Source of the DNA: CAIVAT01 sp964455285
GTDB taxonomy: Bacteria; Bacteroidota; Bacteroidia; Bacteroidales; FEN-979
Length of the DNA: 47,861 nucleotides
Assembly: GCA_964455285.1 (NCBI GenBank)
Contig: CAYVVG010000022.1
Location: 1 to 47,861, forward strand
Direction of reading: 5' to 3'
The translations under genes and the position numbers were made by a program. Of the stretch, positions 41,701 to 47,861 are shown in pieces (within the stretch, counting starts at the first letter, position 1; each line of letters opens with the position of its first letter). The notes beneath the pieces are model-generated. The model searched no databases. It saw nothing but the letters and a program-made list of their open reading frames with translations, and was not told where the DNA came from.

Positions 41701-41835
41701 GTAATTCTGTTTCCGGGCGTATTCGTTGAGCAGGTTCAGGAAAGGGGTTCGAATGCTTTGTTCGTTGCGTGATTTCCCGAACTGCAGCGCCCGTTCGAGG
41801 TTGGTGTAGTACTGGTGGATGAGGAGTTTGCTCAT
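38743..41835 (-). CDS. Single-chain Type IIG/ISP-like restriction-modification enzyme
   Basis: A 1030-residue protein that combines endonuclease and adenine methyltransferase. The N-terminal PD-(D/E)xK nuclease shows RPDGIV (P63-D64) and WESKDEK (E79, K81). A helical linker (about 130-300) precedes the N6-adenine methyltransferase with motif I DPATGTGTF (340-348) and motif IV NPPY (449-452). A target-recognition region follows. No helicase motifs are seen, so it is shorter than Type ISP enzymes such as LlaGI. Residues about 470-795 are encoded by AT-rich DNA unlike the rest, pointing to exchange of the recognition domain. The final residues (SPHPDPLQ) are encoded by a flanking repeat. No separate methylase or specificity gene is nearby. 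Confidence 0.92.
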   Translation of the reverse strand: MSKLLIHQYYTNLERALQFGKSRNEQSIRTPFLNLLNEYARKQNYEVIAEIACLGTKGKAVRPDGIVKNLFGLDIGLWESKDEKTDLGEEIDAKIKKGYPLTNILFEDSHTAVLFQRGEETMRVPMKEPDKLHRILTEFIGFRSETIYRFEDAMEKFKADIPTIVETLRSRIEEAGQKNEHFIKGSETFLELCKAEINPLITEADVREMMIQHILTSDIFNRIFDDPEFHRHNSIARELEKLLETLFSYGERRNLLALIEHYYDAINSAAAGITDHHEKQKFLKVLYENFYKVYNPKAADRLGVVYTPNEIVQFMIESVDHLLHRHFGKTLSDKEVEILDPATGTGTFITSLIDYIPKQYLAYKYLHEIHANEVAILPYYVANLNIEFTFKQKMGYYEEFRNLCFVDTLDNTDALAYSGRQHDMFALTSENTDRIRRQNSKKISVIIGNPPYNANQANENENNKNREYPFIDKRIKETYINFSTAQKTKLYDMYARFLRWASDRIDRNGIVAFVSNNSFINSRTYDGFRKAVSQEFNEIWIVNLKGNARISGEQRKKEGGNVFSDLIRVGVAVYFLIKNEAINGCQINYNEISDYAKSDEKKEYLRVNKFPNLIYSKITPDKSNNWINISESLDFDELLPFASKEVKLGKEGQALFKLFSLGVVSNRDEWVYDFNLKGLKNKVGFFYEVYENQRVCSKKDSELSAKIKWTRDLKKALVKDKKIEIGKSSFTESMFRPFVKQFYYFSRDINEMLYKMPEIFPDNICISIKGGGMEHPFHVMATKYIPHLQFTPNGQNIPLFRYDSTGTRHDNLTDWGLQQFTEHYQDETITKEDIFHYTYAVLHNPAYRTKYELNLKREFPRLPFYDDFRQWAEWGRRLMELHIHYETVVPYDLKENTYEVKAEAKRQVKMFKDEVQDTDVLYQHIPKIKVKLKADKTAGIIEIDELTFLSGVPPEAWEYKLGNRSALEWILDQYKEKKPSDPTIAEKFDTYRFADYKTKVIDLLKRVCTVSVETMKIVGEMGSPHPDPLQ

Positions 41836-41845
41836 GGGGTAAGTC

Positions 41846-42009
41846 AGAGTCTGAAAAACGCTTCTAAGTTAGGGAGATTTATCGGTATGGAAATAACATA
41901 GGAGGATCGGTAAAATCTTCTTCAACCTTCGTAGCTCCCCGGCCCGCATGTGCTGCTGACCTTATTCCCTTATTGATTTCCTGGTGAAGGAAACGATGAA
42001 TCTGCCCAT
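41846..42009. repeat. Long direct repeat, right copy
   Basis: This copy starts 11 bp upstream of the restriction gene start and matches 38546-38702 at an offset of exactly 3300 bp, with about 95% identity and a one-base indel near its end. It includes the hairpin at 41977-41993, identical in both copies. Confidence 0.92.
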
Positions 42010-42255
42010 CCGGACCTGTAATAAGGTCAACAATCCCGGGGGGGGAACCCGGGCTACTACGAAGGTTTACATTTGTTACCCGTCACCCGTCACCTGTGAC
42101 AGGCAATATGCAAATGGGACCATTGTAATGATGAGGAATGAGCAATGAACGATCAGGCCAATTCACACTATTGCTCATTGTTCATTGATCATTGATCATT
42201 GATCATTGCCGGGGGCCGGGGGTGGGGTACCACGGGGCGGGTCCCTGACCCGCCC
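42010..42255. repeat. Repeat mosaic between the restriction gene and the second glycan operon
   Basis: No gene is visible. The stretch holds CCCGGG-rich inverted sequence (about 42036-42054), CGTCACC units (about 42079-42094), and five 7-bp units of the (G)NTCATT type at 42173-42207. These are followed by a G-rich stretch; this last block matches 38703-38767 beside the left direct repeat. It ends in a 9-bp-stem hairpin (GGGGCGGGT...ACCCGCCCC, 42234-42256) that touches the next gene's stop codon but has no T-run. Confidence 0.8.
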
Positions 42256-44028
42256 CTACTCTAGTTTGATCCTCACATCATCGATATACACCGTGCGCCG
42301 CTCCCGGTTCCAGAGGTAGATCTTCAGGCGGCCGGATGGATCGTCGAGCCAGCGCGGAAGGTCGAACGAGAGGGTAACCCGGGTCCACTCCCCGGCACGG
42401 GTGCCGAAACGGTTTACCGGGACATTCCGGTAGAACCGCGGGGTCCGGGCATCGTCCTCGACCGAGGCGACAAGTACCGCCCCGGTCGAATCGCGCCACA
42501 CCGGGTTGATCCACACCGACGCTTCGATACGGGTCACCGGGTGGTCGAGGATACCCGGCAGGTGCCGGTCAAAAAGGCCTGTATAGGACCAGCGGTTGTC
42601 GGTCACGGCTGCCTGGGTGCGGGAATGAACGCGCAGGTTCGTCTGCGTCAGGCTGGGATCCGAAGGGAGATTCTCGAAATCGTTGATATAGGTGTAGGTG
42701 TCGTGACTGAAATTCACGATCCCCGCCTTCTCCAACCGGTTTCGATATTCCTGCCAGTCCCAGGTCGAACCGTTGTACCAGTAGTTGTGATGGATCATCC
42801 GCAGGTTGAACCCGGTGAAGGCGGCCAGGGCCAGGATCAGCATGGCCCGGTACAGGTGGTTCGGGTGCCTGAAGGCGGCGGTGAGCAGCCACCCAAGCCC
42901 GACCGACAACAGGGTGTAGTACTCGATGAACGGCCGCGCCCCGAAACTTCCCCCGAAAAACCACATGTGCCACGATCCGGCCATGTATGTGACCAGCAGA
43001 AAGGTAACCAGGATCAGCCACCCGTTCGATCTCTTCCGGAATATCATCCACAGCGATCCGCCCACAAAGAGCCATACGACGGGGTTATAGGCGAACAGCC
43101 CGTTGAACGGGGAAAACCAGACAGGAAGGATCACCGGGTTCCGCCAGTTTACAAACCCTTCCTTTCCATACGAATAATGAAGGAAATGGCCCGAAACGTA
43201 CTTCCAGTAGATCATCTGCGGCAGGAAGACAACGAATAGGATGACCAGGAATGTCGCCAGCCATGCCGGCTTCAGCAGGAGGCGCACCCGCCGGAGGAGA
43301 TCCCTGCCTGTGGCCGCATCCAGGAGAAAGAACCACAGCGCGATCAGGGCGTTGGTGGGCCGGATCAGCACGGCCAGGGCGAAAACCAGGCACAGGGTTG
43401 CAAAGATCCGGAAGGAATCGCATCCCCCGTCGATGAACCTCTTCAGCAGGTACAGAAAGAGGGCAAAAAGAAAAAAGGAATGGACATGCGACATCAGTCC
43501 TTCGGCCAGCGAGAAATAGTAGAGGTTGGTGGCGGCCAGGGTGAGAAGCACGACCAGCCACGGGATGAACCCGGTAAAGTACCGTTCGAGGAATCGTTTC
43601 AGGAAGAACAGGCCCAGCACGAGGTATATCACGGGGGGGATCACCGCCATCTGCTGGTAAAAGAGCGAGAACCCGTCGGGTTTAAGATCAAAGACCTTCG
43701 CGGCGGCATGGGTGGCCAGGAAGAAAGGCGTCCAGAGCAGGGCCACCCCGCAGGTCATCTTGTTCACCACTTTTCCCTTCCGGTAATCGAGGATAAACCC
43801 GCGGTACAGGGTGTCGCAACGGTGGGGGAACCGGTTCACGTCCCAGCCGTAAATGAAGGTGGCCGGCAGATATACGTAATAGATGCTTTTGTCGGAGGCG
43901 AAGACTCCGTGGCCGGGGGCTTTGTCTTCGCTGAAATTGAGGCGGAATGCCAGGATGAGGCAAACCGCCAGGAGCGCGGTAAAAAATACCGTTTCGGTGA
44001 GCCGCTTACGGAGAAAGGGGTGGTTCAT
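42256..44028 (-). CDS. GT-C-like polytopic membrane protein with C-terminal DFE-IDD module
   Basis: A 590-residue protein with about 11 transmembrane helices and the first-loop motif SDKSIYYVYLPATFIY. Blocks shared with the paralog at 26764-28533 include LIRPTN, SHVHSFF, FLPQMIYWKYVSG and FSPFNGL. The C-terminal module runs from NDFENL to TVYIDDVRIKLE. ATG 44028 overlaps the upstream gene's stop by 4 bp (ATGA), so translation is coupled. With the DPM1-like GT2 two genes upstream, it is a good candidate for a lipid-phosphate-sugar-dependent glycosyltransferase. Confidence 0.8.
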   Translation of the reverse strand: MNHPFLRKRLTETVFFTALLAVCLILAFRLNFSEDKAPGHGVFASDKSIYYVYLPATFIYGWDVNRFPHRCDTLYRGFILDYRKGKVVNKMTCGVALLWTPFFLATHAAAKVFDLKPDGFSLFYQQMAVIPPVIYLVLGLFFLKRFLERYFTGFIPWLVVLLTLAATNLYYFSLAEGLMSHVHSFFLFALFLYLLKRFIDGGCDSFRIFATLCLVFALAVLIRPTNALIALWFFLLDAATGRDLLRRVRLLLKPAWLATFLVILFVVFLPQMIYWKYVSGHFLHYSYGKEGFVNWRNPVILPVWFSPFNGLFAYNPVVWLFVGGSLWMIFRKRSNGWLILVTFLLVTYMAGSWHMWFFGGSFGARPFIEYYTLLSVGLGWLLTAAFRHPNHLYRAMLILALAAFTGFNLRMIHHNYWYNGSTWDWQEYRNRLEKAGIVNFSHDTYTYINDFENLPSDPSLTQTNLRVHSRTQAAVTDNRWSYTGLFDRHLPGILDHPVTRIEASVWINPVWRDSTGAVLVASVEDDARTPRFYRNVPVNRFGTRAGEWTRVTLSFDLPRWLDDPSGRLKIYLWNRERRTVYIDDVRIKLE

Positions 44029-45368
44029 GGCTGCCTGTCCGGTTGGCAAAGGGTGAATTCCAGGTCGTCGATAAAGATCTCTTCCGGCCCGTAGGTCATG
44101 AAATAGGCCTGCAGCCGGTCGCCGGGTGCTGCCTGAACATCCAGCAGGTAACTCATGTTCACGCGGTTCCAACGGCCGGGGAGGAATTCCCTGCGCGCCA
44201 GGTCGGTGGTGCGGTACTTATAGGGCCTGCCGTCGTGCACGCAGGTGATCGCGAGGGAAGCCTTCAGGTCGCGGTTGAGGCACCGGAACCGGAAAAACCC
44301 GGAGACCATGATCCAGGCCGAATCGCGGGGCACCCACTCGTCCAGCGGAAGATCGATGCCCGGCGAAAAGGCATTGGATGGATCCAGCACCATGCCGGAA
44401 CTGCCCGTGCGGGCCGCCTTCGCCAGGCGAAAAGATTCACGGTTCCCGGCGGGCGTCTCAAAATCGTAGGTCGCCAGCGGTTTGCACCGGAGCCAGGAGG
44501 ACCCGGGTACCGTATCGGAAAACACGGCGGCCGGGGGTTTCAGCCAATGCCGGTCTCCGGCCGTGGCAGCCGTCCGGCCGAACACGGCGGCGTAATATTT
44601 CCCGGTCATCCGGCCGGGCACCAGGATCGACCGGCTGAACTGAAAGGTCTGGAACAGGTTCAGGATCACCATGAAGCCGGTCAGCACAGGAAGAAGGTAT
44701 CGGGCGATGCCCGGCTTTTTCGCGGTGGCGCCGGCCAGGTGGGCCAGGGGAATTGCGAGCACCGCCCAGGCCTCCGCCAGGGCAGGATGGCTGAATTGTC
44801 CGGGGAAATACTCTTCCGGACTGCTTCCGGCGAATAAGAGGAGAAGGACCAGGGAAAGAAAGACCGTGTAAAAGAGGGGGGTGTCGGTGGCGGCTGTCCG
44901 CCACAAACCGGCGAGGGCGACAAACGCCAGGGGGGTGTAGATCAGCCACCCGTTCTGCCAGGAAAACAGCGTCCGGTGGAGGTTGGCAGGGTTCAGCGAG
45001 AAGGGGTCGGCCGGGGGGGATCCGAAGTAAAGCCACGACGATGGATCGGTGCAGGCGGGCAGGAGCCGGGCCAGGAATCCTGCTGCGAGGATCCCCGGGG
45101 CGAGCAGGAGCAGCGGGGCCCACCGGAACCGTTCCTTCAGGTGCAGACCGGCCAGCAGGAGCACCAGGTACAGGTCGAGCCGGAGCAGGCGGGCCGGGGC
45201 GCCGGGCAGAAGGACCATCGCCGCCAGGTTGCTGCCCGTCCACACCAGCAGGAGGGTGAACAGGGCGAGGCGGAACCCGGAAAAAAAGCGCAGGACCCTC
45301 CACATCAGGAGAATCCCCAGGATGGCCGCTGCGAGCCGCAACCCGGGGAAGACCATATCGGAAAGCAT
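44025..45368 (-). CDS. Polytopic membrane protein with C-terminal DFE-IDD module
   Basis: A 447-residue protein with about eight hydrophobic helices in residues 10-245. The soluble C-terminal module runs from YDFETP to IFIDDLEFTLC. The motif DPSSWLYFGSPPADPFSLNPANL and the helix layout resemble the second half of GT-C-like proteins, but the usual acidic first loop is absent, so it may be a partial or non-catalytic member. The module is closest to that of 28682-29389. It starts one base after the GT2 stop and overlaps the next gene by 4 bp, so the three act as one operon. Confidence 0.72.
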   Translation of the reverse strand: MLSDMVFPGLRLAAAILGILLMWRVLRFFSGFRLALFTLLLVWTGSNLAAMVLLPGAPARLLRLDLYLVLLLAGLHLKERFRWAPLLLLAPGILAAGFLARLLPACTDPSSWLYFGSPPADPFSLNPANLHRTLFSWQNGWLIYTPLAFVALAGLWRTAATDTPLFYTVFLSLVLLLLFAGSSPEEYFPGQFSHPALAEAWAVLAIPLAHLAGATAKKPGIARYLLPVLTGFMVILNLFQTFQFSRSILVPGRMTGKYYAAVFGRTAATAGDRHWLKPPAAVFSDTVPGSSWLRCKPLATYDFETPAGNRESFRLAKAARTGSSGMVLDPSNAFSPGIDLPLDEWVPRDSAWIMVSGFFRFRCLNRDLKASLAITCVHDGRPYKYRTTDLARREFLPGRWNRVNMSYLLDVQAAPGDRLQAYFMTYGPEEIFIDDLEFTLCQPDRQP

Positions 45369-45369
45369 A

Positions 45370-46113
45370 TCAGCCCTTGGTTTTCAGGTATTTCCGGTCG
45401 AAAATATTGTACTTTACCAGGCACCAGACCGCGCGGAAGGCGTCCTTCATCCCGATCTTCTTTCCCTCTTCGTAGGTCCGGCCGTAATAGGAGATCCCCA
45501 CCTCATAGATCCTCACCCCGGGGAACCGGGCGATCTTGGAGGTCACCTCGGGCTCGAATCCGAAACGGTTCTCGCGGAACCGGATCTGCTTCAGCATGTC
45601 GGCCCGGAAAAGCTTGTAGCAGGTCTCCATGTCGGTGAGATTCAGGTTGGTGAACATATTCGACAGGAAGGTGAGGAACTTGTTTCCGATGGAGTGCCAG
45701 AAGAAGAGGATGCGGTGGGGCCGGCCTCCCATGAAGCGGGATCCGTACACCACGTCGGCGAAGCCGTCGAGAACCGGTTTCAGCAACAGGTTGTACTCGG
45801 CGGGGTCGTACTCTAGGTCGGCGTCCTGGATGATGATGAAATCGCCGGTGGCCTCCTCGATGCCCCGGTGAAGGGCGGCGCCTTTCCCCATGTTCCGTGG
45901 CTGGCTGAAGAGCCGGATGTCATGACCCGGGTGGCCGGCGATATAATGTCCGACCACGCCCACCGTATCGTCGCGGCTGAAATCGTTGACGATGATGACC
46001 TCTTTCTGCACGCCGCCTGTCAGTTCCACGGCCAGTACTTTGTCGAGGATCCGGTGGATGGTGGCTGCTTCGTTGTAGGCGGGGATCAGGATGCTGAGTC
46101 GGGGCGATTCCAT
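45370..46113 (-). CDS. GT2 family polyprenyl-phosphate glycosyltransferase (DPM1-like)
   Basis: A 247-residue cytoplasmic GT-A glycosyltransferase of the dolichyl-phosphate mannosyltransferase type. It opens with LSILIPAYNEAATI and has the DxD metal site QDADLEYDP (D97, D99), then GSRFMGG and the C-terminal EVGISYYGRTYEEGKKIG block. It has no transmembrane segments, like soluble DPM1. It would make a lipid-phosphate sugar, the donor used by GT-C enzymes, and two GT-C-like genes follow at once. ATG 46113 fits the family start; a longer frame encodes repeat sequence. TATTTTTA about 20 bp upstream is a weak promoter candidate. Confidence 0.92.
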   Translation of the reverse strand: MESPRLSILIPAYNEAATIHRILDKVLAVELTGGVQKEVIIVNDFSRDDTVGVVGHYIAGHPGHDIRLFSQPRNMGKGAALHRGIEEATGDFIIIQDADLEYDPAEYNLLLKPVLDGFADVVYGSRFMGGRPHRILFFWHSIGNKFLTFLSNMFTNLNLTDMETCYKLFRADMLKQIRFRENRFGFEPEVTSKIARFPGVRIYEVGISYYGRTYEEGKKIGMKDAFRAVWCLVKYNIFDRKYLKTKG

Positions 46114-46163
46114 AAGGGGTCCGGTTCTGGGGGTAAAAATAGGGGAAAATATCGGGGTTTCTC

Positions 46164-47861
46164 TTATTCGTGAAAATAGATGCGTCTGACCCGGCGGGAG
46201 ATACCGGTAAGCACTTCGTAGGGGATCGTGCCTATTTCGTCGGCCAGTCCGGCGACCGGATGGATGTCGCCGAAGAGGATCACTTCGTCGCCTTCGCGGA
46301 CCTCGGGGGGTACCCACCCTGGCCTCCGGCCACCCCTCCCTGCCAGCAGGGAGGGGGCTGGGGGGTGGGTATCCCCGGAGGGAGGGGACAGGGGGTGGGT
46401 AACATCGATCATCGTCAGATCCATGCAAATGTTGCCGACGATCGGTGCCGGCATGCCGTTGACGTACATCCGGCCGCGTCCGTTGCCAAGGCGGCGGTCG
46501 AGGCCGTCGGCGTACCCGACGGGCACCACGGCGATGGTCATGTCGTGTTCCGCCTTTCCTTTGCGGTTATACCCGATGGTGTCGCCGGCCGGGATATGCT
46601 TGATCTGGGTGATCACCGATTTCAGGGTACTTACGTTGCGGAGCAGCGATTGTTCGGCGGGACTGCTGCCAACCCCGTAAAGACCGATGCCCAGCCGTAC
46701 CATGTCGAACCGGGCTTCGGGAAACCGGGTGGTGCCGGCCGAATTGGCCAGGTGCCTGAGCACCGGGTAGTCAAGTGCGCCGGTGATCCGTTCGCTCATG
46801 GAACGAAAACGGGCGATCTGCATCCGGGTGAAATCATCTTCGGCCGGATCTTCGCTGGCGGCCAGGTGCGAAAAAACCGACTGTACGCGCAGGGCCGGGT
46901 TGGCGGCCAGTTTCTCGAGGAGCGGACCGATCTCATCGCCGGAAAAGCCCAGCCGGTGCATCCCGGTGTCGAGCTTGACATGGATGCGCACCTCCTGCAG
47001 GATGGAGGTCTGGTTTCGTGCGATGGCCTGTTCGAGCAGTCCCAGGATATGCAGGTTATAGATCTCCGGTTCGAGGTTGTATTTCAGCAGCATGTCGAGG
47101 CTGTGTTCCTCGGGGCTCATCACCATCACCGGCAGGCGGATCCCGGCTTTACGGAGTTCGACGCCCTCGTCGGCATAAGCGACGGCCAGGTAATCGACAT
47201 GATGGAACTGCAGTTCGTTGGCAATCTCGAAACTGCCGCTGCCGTATGAAAAAGCCTTCACCATGGCCATGGTCTTCATTCCCGGCGCCAGCATGTTCCG
47301 GTAAACATTCAGGTTATGGACCAGGGCATCCAGGTTGATCTCCATCACGGTCTCGTGCGCCTTTTGCTGCAGCACCTGGCTGATCTTCTCGAATTCGAAC
47401 AGCCGGGCTCCCTTCAGCAGGATGGTCTCATCGCGGAAAGAGGATACGGGGAAATGCTGGAGAAAATCGTCGGTGGTGAGGAAGAACGCCTTCTGCATGG
47501 GGAAAGCATCCCCGTGCCTGACCATGTCGCGACCGATGCCTATGATGCGGCCGACCCCCCGGGAGACCAGCATCGCGGCAATGTCGCGGTATAGTTCCTG
47601 CTTGTCCCTCCCCGTCTGGAGGATATCCGACAGGATCACCGTCTTTTTCCGGTGCTGGTTTTGCTGGTTCAGAAAGTCGAGGGCGATGCTGAGCGAGTTG
47701 ACGTCGGAGTTGTAGCTGTCGTTGATCAGCGAGCAATGGTTGATGGCCTCGTTGAGTTCGAGGCGCATGGCGATGGGAACAAGGGAGGCGAAAGGTGACG
47801 CGTAACGAGTGACGCGTGACGCCACTTCCCCCTCTCCCTGGGGAGAGGGGGCCGGGGGGTG
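46164..47861 (-). CDS. MurF-alanine racemase fusion, partial (5' end outside window)
   Basis: The visible 565 residues hold the C-terminal part of a MurF ligase domain (MRLELNEAINHCSLINDSYNSD; DILQTGRDK) and a complete alanine racemase domain. The racemase has the PLP lysine in MAMVKAFSYGSG, the catalytic tyrosine in IGYNRKGKAEHD and NICMDLTMIDVT. The MurF-Alr fusion is typical of Bacteroidota and links D-Ala supply to UDP-MurNAc-pentapeptide synthesis. Two repeat-derived segments interrupt it in frame: 30 codons (46308-46397) between MIDVT and PEVREGDEV, and a second at 47795-47861 that runs to the window edge. The frame stays open to the edge, so GTG 47825 is not the true start. Confidence 0.93.
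   Translation of the reverse strand, partial: HPPAPSPQGEGEVASRVTRYASPFASLVPIAMRLELNEAINHCSLINDSYNSDVNSLSIALDFLNQQNQHRKKTVILSDILQTGRDKQELYRDIAAMLVSRGVGRIIGIGRDMVRHGDAFPMQKAFFLTTDDFLQHFPVSSFRDETILLKGARLFEFEKISQVLQQKAHETVMEINLDALVHNLNVYRNMLAPGMKTMAMVKAFSYGSGSFEIANELQFHHVDYLAVAYADEGVELRKAGIRLPVMVMSPEEHSLDMLLKYNLEPEIYNLHILGLLEQAIARNQTSILQEVRIHVKLDTGMHRLGFSGDEIGPLLEKLAANPALRVQSVFSHLAASEDPAEDDFTRMQIARFRSMSERITGALDYPVLRHLANSAGTTRFPEARFDMVRLGIGLYGVGSSPAEQSLLRNVSTLKSVITQIKHIPAGDTIGYNRKGKAEHDMTIAVVPVGYADGLDRRLGNGRGRMYVNGMPAPIVGNICMDLTMIDVTHPLSPPSGDTHPPAPSLLAGRGGRRPGWVPPEVREGDEVILFGDIHPVAGLADEIGTIPYEVLTGISRRVRRIYFHE
46308..46397. repeat. 90-bp in-frame palindromic insert in the alr domain
   Basis: The insert contains CCCCTCCCTG-CCAG-CAGGGAGGGG (46333-46356), a 10-bp stem with a 4-nt loop, flanked by GGGGTGGGTA and CCACCC sequence. 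It is exactly 90 bp, encodes 30 residues without a stop, and lies between two conserved racemase strands. Confidence 0.85.
47795..47861. repeat. In-frame repeat in the murF domain
   Basis: GTGACGCG units (47795-47820) are followed by CCCCCTCTCC-CTGG-GGAGAGGGGG (47828-47851), a 10-bp-stem hairpin. Translated on the minus strand the repeat gives VTRYASPFAS and proline- and arginine-rich residues, with no stop codon to the window edge. The GTGACGCG part resembles the purN-pgi repeat. Confidence 0.8.

Noticed and set aside
42234..42256. Strong GC hairpin at the end of the GT-C gene as an intrinsic terminator
   Set aside because: No T-run follows on the minus strand, and the hairpin belongs to a stretch of dispersed repeats.
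46114..46428. Extended N-terminus of the DPM1-like GT2
   Set aside because: It would overlap the alr domain and its repeat insert on the same strand. The family start MESPRLSILIPAYNEA is at 46113.

Overview
The window is chromosomal DNA of a moderately GC-rich Bacteroidota bacterium, most likely a member of Bacteroidales or a close relative. The evidence is a run of lineage markers: the acpP-fabF-rnc-IPExxxVDY gene order, a fused murF-alr gene, an RprXY-type two-component system, a type IX secretion sorting domain with a PorP/SprF protein, and many TAnnTTTG -7 promoter boxes placed just upstream of start codons. No tRNA, rRNA or CRISPR array was seen.

Layout. 0.1-13.9 kb is mostly housekeeping: peptidyl-prolyl isomerase and pheS; a leftward run acpP, fabF, rnc, IPExxxVDY, phasin-like, UbiB-like kinase; purN; pgi behind a leader with a terminator-like hairpin; rprX-rprY-rsmI; acylphosphatase; an SRAP/HMCES-type abasic-site protein; and a LuxE-like acyl-protein synthetase. 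14.0-17.6 kb is a lipoprotein-mrdA-rodA elongation operon. 17.6-18.5 kb is a REPtron: a RAYT transposase flanked by its probable REP palindromes, including a 32-bp-period array. 18.5-29.4 kb is a surface-glycan locus: an MBOAT acyltransferase, two AlgJ/AlgX-like SGNH proteins, two large membrane GT-C-like proteins, a membrane alkaline-phosphatase-superfamily enzyme, and a one-helix protein with a C-terminal beta-sandwich-like module. 29.5-35.6 kb holds secreted proteins: a T9SS cargo, an Asp-box repeat protein, a small basic protein and a fiber-like protein. 36.0-38.5 kb has a GT-C protein and PorP/SprF. 38.7-41.8 kb is a single-chain Type IIG/ISP-like restriction-modification enzyme between near-identical direct repeats. 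42.3-46.1 kb is a second glycan operon: a DPM1-like GT2 and two GT-C-like proteins. The window ends inside murF-alr.

Two themes link these parts. First, five predicted proteins in the two glycan loci end in the same roughly 170-residue module, which opens with a DFE motif and closes with an (I)DD motif. The gene pair at 26.8-29.4 kb looks like a partly degraded copy of the pair at 42.3-45.4 kb. The DPM1-like enzyme could supply lipid-linked sugar to the GT-C enzymes, while MBOAT and its SGNH partners acylate the product. Second, the chromosome is heavily seeded with short repeats: 7- and 8-bp tandem repeats abutting stop codons, GC-rich palindromes, REPs and long direct repeats. Some have entered reading frames, including a 30-codon in-frame insert in the alr domain.
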